NCBI RefSeq assembly: GCF_040054535.1
Contig: NC_090782.1
Span: 18,361,501-18,425,500 of the forward strand
Reading direction: 5' to 3'
DNA length: 64,000 nucleotides
Origin: Antennarius striatus
Taxonomy: Eukaryota > Chordata > Actinopteri > Lophiiformes > Antennariidae
Numbering within the stretch: the stretch's first letter is position 1; every line of letters begins with the position of its first letter. The position numbers and the translations under genes were made by a program. The notes under the pieces were generated by a model. It did no database searches and had not been told where the DNA came from. It worked only from the letters and a program-made list of their open reading frames with translations. Shown here in pieces: positions 39,770-49,921 of the stretch.

Positions 39770-40010
39770 CCCTCTGAGCGCCCTGCCTGCGCGCTCCGGA
39801 GTCACGGTGTCCCGGATGGATGCGCGCCTGACCGGCTGCTGCAGCTCGAATGCAGGCGGGGAGCTCAGCCCTCACGGCTGACGGTCTCACCGGCCGTCCA
39901 CGGAACAGAACACGGAAGATTTCCACTGAGCGAACTACCCACAGTCATCCACGTTTGCGGAACAAGAGCCAGATATAGCAAAGAGAACTGGCTTATTTGT
40001 CCGTTCTCAT
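39770..40010 (+). promoter_or_regulatory. CpG-rich promoter and 5' UTR region of rfesd
   Basis: CpG dinucleotides are dense from about 39770 (GCGCGCTCCGG, CCCGGATGGATGCGCGCC, ACCGGCCGTCCACGG) into exon 1, against an AT-rich, CpG-poor surrounding. No TATA box is evident, which fits a housekeeping-type promoter. CGGAAG motifs near 39913 would suit ETS factors. The transcription start cannot be fixed by eye. Confidence 0.55.
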
Positions 40011-40201
40011 GGCGTCTGGCTCCGCGGATGAATCGGGAACCGCGGAAGGCGTTTTTTCGTGGAGACTCATAGGCCCAGCCGCGGGGCTCTCCGAGAAGCG
40101 CTGCCGTCTGATGTACTCCTCCCTCGGCCACGGCTCGGATGTCTGTCTCTTCTACGTGAAGGGGGAGTTCTTTGCTATGGATGCTCGCTGTGCTCATTCC
40201 G
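40009..40201 (+). CDS. rfesd: rfesd coding exon 1
   Basis: Encodes residues 1-64 plus the first base of Gly65, starting MASGSADESG and ending with the first ligand pair Cys61/His63. The donor is G|GTAAAA at 40201/40202 (phase 1). No in-frame ATG was found just upstream, so 40009 is the natural start. Confidence 0.85.
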
Positions 40202-41229
40202 GTAAAATCAAATTAATCCGCGCTTAAACCAGACAAAATCTAGAGCTATTTCTGCACATCTGGGCAAAGTGGCACCGGAATGTTTGAAATAATACTATTA
40301 TTTAGTATTTAGAGAAGGCAGCTCATTGTAGGCTTTGACAAAACCTGTTATAAAGACAGGGTCTGGTGTTTTTTAGGTATAAAAATAAACTGAAATGCAT
40401 GTTGCATTTATTTATCATATTATCCTGTGCTTCACTATCAAAGGCTGTAGTTGTTTATTACGAGGGAGAAAATAATTGACAATTTCTGTGTCTCCCAGGG
40501 GGCCCTCTTTGTGAGGGGGACATTGAGGAGGCTGATGGGGTCCTGCAGGTCTTCTGTCCGTGGCACGACTATGACTTTGACCTAAGAACTGGAAAGTCGG
40601 GGACCTCTTTACAGGTCAGTGGTGAAACAGGTCTCCTCTCCACCAGACAGATAATATAACCTGAAAGCACTGCAGTCCAGTGAAATATTAAAATAACTCC
40701 TCAGTTGATGTCTGTTGTGTTTGTGTAACACCTGCACATTCGCCATATGAAATCTTGACACCATCTGAAAGTTGTGGGGAACATTTTCAGTAGACATCAC
40801 ATCCACTTCTGCTCTTTGTTGAAAATTCTGTTCATTGACAGTCGGAGTAATTATAGCTCCTCATTCAGGGTTAACATTATCGACTCTTGTTCCAAGTTCA
40901 ATCATCAAACAAAAACGTTCCATGGGCATTTCATCTTTGTTTCCATTCTTTTTATTTTTTTTTATAAAAGTCACATTGCCTAGCTGTAACATCAAATACT
41001 AAGACGTCTTGTGGTAACTTATACATTTGAATTGTATTGCAAACCAGTAATTGGGCTCATTTTGACACCGTGTGCATTCTTGCCTCTTCCAGAGTAGCTA
41101 ATGATGTTTTGTTTTTTGTGCCTTCTGCAGCAAAAGGTGCATGAGGTGAAGCTGGAGGACGGTAATGTGTATGTCAAACACGCCAGTTGTCTGTCTTTAC
41201 ATCCTTTTTCTGTGGATCCAAAGAGCTGA
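40009..41229 (+). CDS. rfesd: Rieske [2Fe-2S] domain protein, RFESD-like (3 coding exons)
   Basis: Three exons (40009-40201, 40499-40614, 41131-41229) join with GT-AG introns in phases 1 and 0 to give a 135-residue protein with no signal peptide or membrane segment, so probably soluble. The Rieske cluster ligands are all present: Cys61-x-His63 in RCAHSGGPL and Cys84-P-W-His87 in FCPWHDYDFDL. The 20-residue spacing between the two pairs matches vertebrate RFESD as I remember it. The family is assumed to bind a 2Fe-2S cluster for electron transfer, but its substrate is unknown. The ATG at 40009 has G at +4 and sits in a CpG-rich promoter. The protein is shorter than human RFESD (157 aa), mainly because the loop after the second ligand pair is short. 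The ligands and flanking residues make the Rieske fold near certain. Orthology to rfesd rather than a related fish paralogue is inferred. Confidence 0.85.
40499..40614 (+). CDS. rfesd: rfesd coding exon 2 (second Rieske ligand pair)
   Basis: The acceptor is TCTCCCAG|GG, phase 1 in, and the donor is CAG|GTCAGT, phase 0 out. It encodes the GGPL loop, an acidic stretch and the Cys84-P-W-His87 ligand motif, then the YDFDLRTGK strand typical of Rieske folds. Confidence 0.87.
41131..41229 (+). CDS. rfesd: rfesd coding exon 3 (C terminus and stop)
   Basis: The acceptor is CTTCTGCAG|CAA, phase 0. It encodes 32 residues beginning QKVHEVKLEDGNVYV, which matches the closing beta-strands of the family, and ends at a TGA at 41227-41229. 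Confidence 0.85.
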   Translation, partial: QKVHEVKLEDGNVYVKHASCLSLHPFSVDPKS

Positions 41230-42522
41230 GACCTTCAGCCCTTCATGCAGCAAGCCCACTCTGACTATTTTTAAGACTTGTTCCACAACCCAAGCCATCT
41301 GAAACATTCCTGAGCCTTATCTGTCATTTTCACAGACGGTTTCTACTTTGATTGCTGGGAACTCAGGATGATATCTGATCGTCTGAAAAGTACATGACAT
41401 CATTAAATAGTTTTAGAGTTTTTGTTGCTGGCATTCCAGGTAGAGAATCATCATAGACACCGAGCATGAGGGGCTCAGCTCTAATCTTCAAAACACACGG
41501 ACTAGGAAATATGAAGCACAAAATGTCTCTCGGCAGATTTTAATGAGGTGACCACCACATTTAATTTAGAGATTTTAGAAGGATAATATTTTTAAAATTG
41601 AATTGCGTTTTGAAGATCTTTTTTACTTTGAAAGCAATAGACATTGATTTAAGCACCAAAGTACCTCTGAAAACTTTTCAAACTTTATCTTATTTCTTCA
41701 ACTCTGTCTTTCTACTTACTTCCACTCAATGTTGATCTAGGAAATAATATCTTGGGGATAGAGAAAATAGTGCTAACCATTATTTCTATTGATATTAAAA
41801 ATGAAAATTTACTAAAAAATCCAACTATAAATGCAATTGAATAATGAATTCACACGCTGGCAGAGATTAAGCCATTGTCATGTTAGACCCATTGTACCAA
41901 ATGCAGTGCTATTTTCCAATATTAAGAAAAATATTTCTTTTGACAAAACATTTGAATTCTGTCATTTGTGGAGTATTTGTAATTTTGAGTTGAGAGTCTT
42001 GTTGCAAAGTTATGTAAGTCAGTTTGTCTGAGTACAAACCTCAGAATCATGAAGACAAAATGTTATGACAGCTCCTTTCAGTGACTAATAACAGCTAACA
42101 TTTCATGTTCTTTTGATGCCAATGATCATCCTCCATGTCTTCAAGATGTACCTGAGGCCTTCAGTCGTTGAACTTGCAGACAAGCACTCACTAACAGTTG
42201 AATTGTGGCTCCAAAATTTAGATGCTCATTCCAGTGATGTCATGAAACCTTCCCTTCAGAATTTATATTTCTAGACCCTTTGTAACCCACATAAAGTTGT
42301 TGCAAAAAGAGCAAACTTGAAGTGAAATGCAATATGATAGGTGGCAGAGTGTGTGTTAAGACATCCATCAACTTTTCTCTCCTTTCCTAGACTTTGCACT
42401 GACAGGTTTGTTACTGACGCAATGGGACTCGAAAGAGGTGGTTAGTAAGGCGCCAGTGTAAGGTTCATGACCCGAAATGCACGTGTGACTCCAGAGAAAT
42501 GTTTTTATAGCTTTTTCTGTGC

Positions 42523-42557
<35 letters not shown>

Positions 42558-45500
42558 GAAGCAAGTGTATTTTCTGTATTCCTTACAGGTAAGAGCGCTC
42601 GCTCACTTTATTTTTTGTCAGTTGTATTTACTGCCGTGGCACAGACCGGTCAGGAAGGAGTCAGTGACAGTGTGGTTCAACAGTCTTATTTTCCTCTCTG
42701 TTGTGCACCCTATTGTGCAACGTTATTACAATAACAACTCCACCGGCTAAAAATGTCGATAACTCCGTACCTGCACAATGGTAAACAAACATTGGAAACA
42801 AGAAAAGACACAGAACTGACAGATATTCCTTATATTTTCAGATGTTGACGGTACTTCCACCACTCCTGTCGGCCTATTGCTGTTTGCCTACCTTCATTTC
42901 AAATGTTGAGTTAGTTTAACTGTAGTATGATGTCTCGTTTGATGAATTGAAAGCATCTGCAGACTTCACACACTTTAAAAGTACTTACCGGTTGTCAGCT
43001 GCTGTTGTCTTGTTTTATGCAAACTGTATTTATTGTTGTAAGGTGTTTTGATCTGTATTGTTTAATTCACACAATAAATAATTGTATATTTATAATATTG
43101 TCTTGTATTTAATGGAAAATTGACCATTACCCTTTTTTTAATTCAAGCATTTGGAATCATTTAGATTTCACTGTGTCCTTAATTTAAAACACACAACCCA
43201 CAAAATAATATGAATCTAATGTTACCACAAAATCATTTATTTACAGCTTCCGAGTCAGAATTCATACAATATACAATTTACAAAAAAGCTTAATTCAGAG
43301 AGAAGCAAGACAAAATGAACGGATGCGTTCATGGTTTGTGGTGGACAGAGGAACCCTTAGTTTTTGTGCTTTGAGGTCAAATGGTGCTGGTTAGTTTTAC
43401 ATACAGGTACACCCACTGAAACTCCCTGACAACGGGGACAAAAATAGGTAAAAATGTTTGAGTGAAAGTAGCTTTTCCTTTTTCAAAACTTACAAAATAA
43501 TTTATCCAGCAACTATAAATGAGATGAAATATGAAAACTCTAGTTGTCCAGCATGGAAAATCTGTAACTAAAGTAATCTCCATTAAAGGAATAATTCAAA
43601 GTTTTCAACATAACGATTTCTGGAGAGTTATATAATGTCAGGTCACTCTTTTTTAAATATCAAGATGCAGATAGAAGCCGTGTTGGTTTTATCTGCGAAT
43701 TTGCCCTCTCCTGACTGTGAAATTGCCCTAGTGTTATTGGGGCTCCCAGAAGCCCCTCCAGCTGTTAGCTGTTTCCTGTCTCTGCTGTCAGAGCTATGTA
43801 TAAACCATTTAGATGTCCAGGTGGTCAGAGTTTAAAACGCCATGCACCGCAGCAGAAGAATAGAGAATCATAATGACAGATATTTAAAAATGAAACTGCT
43901 TTAAACAGAATCCTGTGAAAATGCTTTGAAATCATAATCCTTGTTCCTAGATATAGAGCCGTTCTCTTGGACAGGGAAGGTAAAGACAAAAGATTGAGCA
44001 ACACTATGAAACACACTTTATTGTAGAGGATGTTATTCTGTCTTCTAAACTATTTCCAACAATTCAGCCAAACTATTAAGCAAAACCACTGCAGTCAGGA
44101 CTGTTTAACTTCAGCTGCATATCTCTAGCGCAGCTTGAAGGAGATGCCGTGTAACACTAACACTCAGAGATATGGAATTGGCAATAACAAACAGTTCACT
44201 TCATTGGCCTGATCCAGGAGCTGTCCATAGTAATTAATTTTGATAGACCTGTAATCCCAGAAAGCTAATTATGATCAAAACAATGTGTTTGTTTAGATTC
44301 ATTTGGACAAGATAAAATTCTATTCTATGTTTAATTTTCACTTGACATGTTAAGATTGAAACTTCACAACTACTTGTGTCTAAGTAGATACAAATACAGA
44401 TAGCGCTAAACAAAAGAACATACATGTTTTTTTTAAAAGGCTACTATGGACATGACCAAAGAACTCTCAACTCCCTTCATTTTATTTAAGCTAGCAGACT
44501 GCCTTCAGTAACCTAATATATAACAGGGATGAGACAACTGTTGATCTTCTCAGTCGCTCTGACCAAGAAAGGCAATAAGCTCATCTGCTAAAATATGAAA
44601 CTGTTGGAAGGAGAAAAAAAATACTTGGAACACTATTAAGCCATGTTTGTACTAATAATGTCAAATCCCTGTAAAATGAAACAATTGCTTGTACTGTTGC
44701 TACTTAAACATTTTCTTTGCACAGTGTCATATCTGCTGGATTCATTCTTCAATTCCATATATTTGGTTCTAAAGACTGGAAAATTTCTGTTGAGTCTATA
44801 AACCAAACATTGTGGAGGTTCTGTAATCTCCTTTGGAGTTTCCCTGAAGACAAAGTAACTGTTTGGAGACCCATCTTACTTTACCTAGTAAATCCTTATA
44901 TAAAGGTTTACTCTGCCTATTATTGTTCCTGTGTTCTCTCGAACTCCCCTGATAACTTCTCCTCATGAATAAGCCAATTCTCCTGTCAAAGCATTCTCGT
45001 CCAAAAACCTGCATTCTTCCATGTGCAACCACTTTCGAAGCCCGATATTCTGTAAGTGATGGACTGTGTGGCCAGAGACCACTAATATTTTCCCTTCCTT
45101 CTTTCCATTTACCAAAGAGTACCCCAAAATGATTAAATCCATGACTAGATAATCTCACCCTTCTTTCTCTTGATGTCTTTGGTCTAACATTTCCTCCAGT
45201 TGCTCTACAGCTGTTGGGCCTCCTTAGCTGACCTGAAACACCATTGCTTTTTTATAGGACTTATCTTTTCCCACACCTGGATTCAATCATCTTCTTTCTT
45301 ACAGGGTGGGTGCTGGATGTGCTGTGAGGAGATGTTTGTTTTCATCTGGAGATCTGAACTATTGAGTCATGGATGGCCTCTCAGGCCTTTGATAAGAGAG
45401 GTCAGTGAGTATGTCAAAGGTACCACCTGTTGTCACCATATATTACTTTGTTTTTCTGGAATATGTTGATCATGGTGCATTGTGGAAAGTGACTGCACTA

Positions 45501-46496
45501 AAAAGTAAGGTGAAGTTACTAGTGTAAGGATACTTTATATGGGTTTCATTGACTTCATACAACATAACTTCATACCTTCACACTACAGTTGTAGCACAGA
45601 TATAGTGTTAAACAATATTAAAGAATACAGCTGTTGCACGTAATTGTTTTTTAATGTAATAAGGATTAAAAACATTTGAAGTGTCAACAGTAGAGTGAAC
45701 TGTGTGCAATTTAGATGGTAAATAGATTTAAATATAATCTCCTCTGGCACAGTACATTGTTGATTAATTATGTTGATAAATTATTTATTAGAAATAAACT
45801 CATTTGGCTCTTGTGCAAGTTATATAATTGTTCTCAAGAGAGTTTTAAACTTTACTTCCCAATTAACACAAGGATTATATTTACTTGTCAATCTCTCCTG
45901 GTTTTATTTATTTGGTTCTGGATTAGTTCAGCTTGGAGGGATCCTCCCATTAAGTCTGCAAGTGCTATTTTGAAAATTAACAATTATCTATTATCTTTCA
46001 TGAAATATTGAGGGTTATCTACTGTATACCACCAACCTTTTGAAATAGTTTTCTTTTAATATCGTATCTGTATATGTGAAGCTGTCAGTCTAGTGAAAAT
46101 GCGGCGAGTAATTTCATGTGTTATTTCTTAATTATGCTTTATGTAGGAATCAAGCGGAGCACCTCATTAATAAATAATAAGAAGGCTCTGCTGGGAGTTT
46201 GAACTCCAATTAAGAATTGTGCCGTCTGAAGTTGTAAAGATTACCGTGGTGTACAAGTTTTAAAACCAATCCATGATTCATGCACGTATGTCAAAGTTTA
46301 TAGATTAGTAAAGAATTGCAGAATACTTACATGAAATAAAAATAAATCATGGGCTTGAAATTACTATAAACAAGCCCTGTGCAAGATCTATCTATACCTG
46401 CCACCGATAATGAGGGAGTCATTGCCTCATTAACAAGCAGTATTTTATGCCGCAATAGTCTATTACGTTCAGATCCTATGCAACTATTAAGATTAT
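41230..46496. other. Intergenic region between rfesd and cilp2; rfesd 3' UTR candidate to about 43,090
   Basis: Contains a short TG array (42522-42554). No further exon or RNA gene is supported. The two genes converge here, and predicted transcript ends leave a gap of about 3.4 kb. Confidence 0.5.
43073..43078 (+). terminator. Candidate polyadenylation signal for rfesd
   Basis: An AATAAA on the plus strand is followed within 40 bases by T/GT-rich sequence (ATTGTCTTGTATTT). It lies about 1.8 kb past the rfesd stop codon. I did not notice an earlier perfect AATAAA in the 3' region, but weaker variants could be used instead. Confidence 0.35.
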
Positions 46497-46510
46497 TTAT
46501 TTATTTATTG
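46497..46510 (-). terminator. Candidate polyadenylation signals for cilp2
   Basis: Overlapping AATAAA motifs on the minus strand (TTTATTTATTTATT on plus) lie about 1 kb past the cilp2 stop. They are the nearest perfect signals I noticed downstream. The run is a tetranucleotide repeat, so the match could be coincidental. Confidence 0.3.
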
Positions 46511-47309
46511 CACTTCAAGGTAGAAAAACAAGTAACAAATATGTGACTGAACAACAGAAACAAAATCAAATTAGACCCCAATTGAGTTTCTAATGGTTCT
46601 GAGAAGCAGTACTCTGGGAATATGTACTTTGGGGGAATTCTTTTCTTTTTGGAATGTACAGTGGAAAAGGGATATAATAATAACACTAACAATAAACTAC
46701 CATAATATCAGACTTCCTGCTACTAGTGAGATCCAAAGTTGTCATAGCGAAGGCCTCGGTCTTGCACATTCTAAGCAGGCATGAAAGACATTTGGCTGAA
46801 TCACAGATGGCAATGTGACATGCTAATGAAAAGCATTAAGAAGCATGACTGAAAGCATCCTGTGTTCCCATGCCTTACCCCACTGCACCTAATATGACTC
46901 ATCTGAGCGTGCCTCCCCAAGATGGAGAGGATTTTCCAGTTTTGTGAAAAGGGGCTAAGTGTCTGCTTCAGACAACAAGGGCCTCAAGTTGGTTTCTTTC
47001 TGAAAAGAATTTCCGTACAAAGCAGTGGCTAGTTTTGAAGTAATGGAGGCTTTGCTTAGTATTTACAGTTTTTGAAGGTTTGGTTTCTAGTCAAGCATCA
47101 AGAGATGTCAGCACCAAAACTTCCATAATGTGGTAAGTGCAGTGCCACAAACCAGAAGTTACATTGACAAACATCAAGTTAGTCTATTCATACAGAAATA
47201 AATCAGCTAATTAAATAAATGCCAGAAAGAAATGTACATACCAACCCTTCAAGTAAGTATGTCTAATGAATATGTTCAATCACACTCATTGATTTTGTTG
47301 AATTGCTGT

Positions 47310-47399
47310 CTACCTCAGTCTTTTGGTTTTCATAGGAAGGAGTTCATACTCATCAATAGATGGGCAACCTTTACTTCCTTGAATTGATAGCACCATGAC
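47310..47399 (-). other. Putative extra 3' exon of cilp2 (3' UTR or open-frame tail)
   Basis: Twelve nt after the cilp2 stop is a good donor (CCAAAAG|GTAAAC at 47493/47492). Ninety-three bp on is a good acceptor with a pyrimidine tract (TTTGCTTTTCACTTCTAG|G, exon starting at 47399). If spliced, the frame past the TAG stays open through MFQK and a further 29 codons, to a TAG at 47310-47312. The simplest reading is a spliced 3' UTR. An alternative C terminus is possible but unsupported. Confidence 0.4.
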
Positions 47400-47504
47400 C
47401 TAGAAGTGAAAAGCAAAGAGCATATACTGTACACATAACAATGTGGATAATACTCAAAAAATAAAGGCATGTCTTATTGTGTCTTGGTTTACCTTTTGGA
47501 ACAT

Positions 47505-49921
47505 CTATTGCCGTTGCTGTGTGCGCATGGGCGTTCTCCTTCTGGTTGAAGAGCTGACTCTGCGACTCTGTGTCCTGCCCTGCTGCTCAGAAGGATAGGC
47601 CACTATCCGGGCGGGTGATCTCTGCACCTGCAGACCTTCTGACTCCCTCATGTCCCTGGCCATTTGAGACAGAGTCTGAGCTGGGTTGGTCTGCAAACGT
47701 TGGAATAGACTTTCTCTGTTAATTTTCCTCTCTGGACAATTAAAGGTAAGGGCCACACCATAGTCTGTCTTCATCTCCCTGGAGAAACCATCGGAGGTGC
47801 CATCAAAACAGCGCCCTATAGCAATTTCCTTGGCCACCTTGGGATTCTGGTCTGTGACTGTGTAGATTCCATAGTTGTGGCCCAAAGGATCGACAGGGGC
47901 TAGCATGGTGAATGCATAAGACTCATTGTTTTGAGCAACTGGTGGATGTTTGATGAGGTATTCTTGTAGGAGACTGTTGGTGCTAATCCTGCGACAGTTC
48001 CCCTGTGGCATTATGGATATGAGGGATCTGTCCACTTGAGCTTGGTCAAACAGCATTCCGCTACATTTGAACTCCACACATGCTGCGGAGGTGTTGGCCT
48101 CTCGCATATCCCGGGTGCTCCGAATGTCTCTGATGCCATAAAGGTTACCTTTTGTTTCCCTGTGTGTTCCTCCCAAGTTCTTTGATCTGACCATTACTTC
48201 CTTCTGTCCATGGATCTTGACCTTAATGTAACATGCTCGGAACTCTTGAGGATTAGGCCACCAAGAAAGGTAGTCTCCAGTCCAGGTTGTCAAATCAGTC
48301 TCCTCAAAAGGTACAACATTGTATTCATACTTGTCCTTTTCCACTCTAAAGAATCTGAAATGATTTGCATCAACAGGGGCATTTTCACAACCTAATAAAT
48401 TCCGATATGGATATATTGGCCCATTGGTTTCATCAAAGTTATTTTGGTTTGGCTTTGCTAAGTTGATTCTGAAAGCTGTTTTCTTCAGGGCTGGATCATC
48501 ATGGTCTGAGCGTTGGTAGTCTAATTTGTCCAGGTATGGCTGAGACACTCCAATGATATTTGGATTCATCTTGGGGGAAGAAGGAGCTGCTTCCAGTTCT
48601 TCCCCACCCATCATTGCTGTGACATAAGCTGTGTAAGCATCTGGCCTTAGAGCATCACAGAAAGCAGGCAAACAAGCTCCATTGGCTCCAGTTATGACAC
48701 TGTCAAACCGCCCCCATGCCCTAGGATTAGAGGAATATCCAGGTTTGGGTTCCAAGTTTATCAAGGTGATAACAACACCCTCAAGCTGTTCACTAGGTAG
48801 GAACTTGTCACTCATGTAAGCACGTACTTTGACATAGCAGCGTCTGTTTTCAGGTACATCTAAATTGAAGAGCCTTCGTTCTCTGATCTCCATGTTGCCA
48901 ATGAGAAATGTGCGCTCCTCTCGTTTGCTCCGCCCATGTCCACCAGTTGTCTCTGTGGTGTAAGAGAAGTCACTTTCCTCTTCCCAAATTCCTGTGTCTG
49001 GGTTTAAAGACCACAGTTTCATTTTGGGGATGTGCTCTTGCATTTTGACATGCTGTGTGTCAAGAAGTACTTGAACAGCTCCAGCTCCAAGTACCTCCTT
49101 ATTGGTCTCGTCTCTGAAATCCACTGAGAACATACCATAGGTCCTTAAAGGCAGCATGTCACCCTCATCATCCACAAAGTTAAGATCACCAGGGGTCGCA
49201 GCCGCTGTTGTGATATTTCGTGGGTCAATGAATGTGACGCTGGCTTTCACTGTTCCCTCATAAATTTCACCATTGTCCTTGTGGAACGAGTTGGGAGGAA
49301 TAACTAACTGACCTATTGGATCTTCCCCATGGATTTCTCCAAGGTTAATAGAGTTGGCCTCTGCTGCATTGATGTCAATCGGTATTTGCTTTCTCATCAC
49401 CTTCACATCATGGTAGATAGAGCCACCTTTCTTGTCAAATACAAATACTTTGGGAGTGTCAATAAACTTCTCAGTGGGATCAACAAAATTTATCACTAAT
49501 CTCTGTGTATCATGCGTAATTTCCAATGAGAAACTTCCTTGGTATCCAGTGGTGCCTACCCGCTCTTTACCAATGTAAATGTGTCCAAAACGCAGAGGCT
49601 CATTACTGTCAGCTGAGACCACTCTACCTCGAACCAGCACAGTTGGTTGCACACACTTCTGACAGCCACACTGTGTGACAGCCCGGATGGGGAGACTGTA
49701 GCTGCCACAGTCAATCATTCGAGTTTCCATATTTTGGACCCCACAGCAGAATGTATTTCCATCTCTGCAGCGCATATCAAAGTCTAGGGAGCCAGCACAT
49801 TTATTGTGAGGGCAGCGGCCAGCGTTGTAATACTGGGATTTGGTCCCTGGTTGTGCACAGTCCATCGGCAATCTGATGAGGTGTGTCTCAGGGGTGGAAT
49901 TGCAAGCTGGTGATCCCTTTG
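47505..49921 (-). CDS. cilp2: cilp2 exon 9: large C-terminal exon with furin-type site
   Basis: The acceptor is AAATCCACAG|CAAAG, phase 1. One uninterrupted 2,417-nt exon encodes residues 446-1249 and a TAG stop at 47505-47507. It opens with a Cys-rich section (CRDGNTFCCGV, CGCQKC), then two beta-domain blocks separated by GRSKR|EERTF. This corresponds to the cleavage site that splits CILP precursors into an N-terminal part and a C-terminal part once called nucleotide pyrophosphohydrolase-like. The conserved MLAPVDPLGHNYGIYTVTDQ block follows. The tail is Arg/Ser/Thr-rich and ends RTQQRQ, parallel to the basic end of human CILP2. No break or frameshift is seen. Confidence 0.96.

Noticed and set aside
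39865..40197. Minus-strand 110-codon frame over the rfesd promoter and first exon
   Set aside because: Antisense shadow of the CpG-rich rfesd exon, with no own features.
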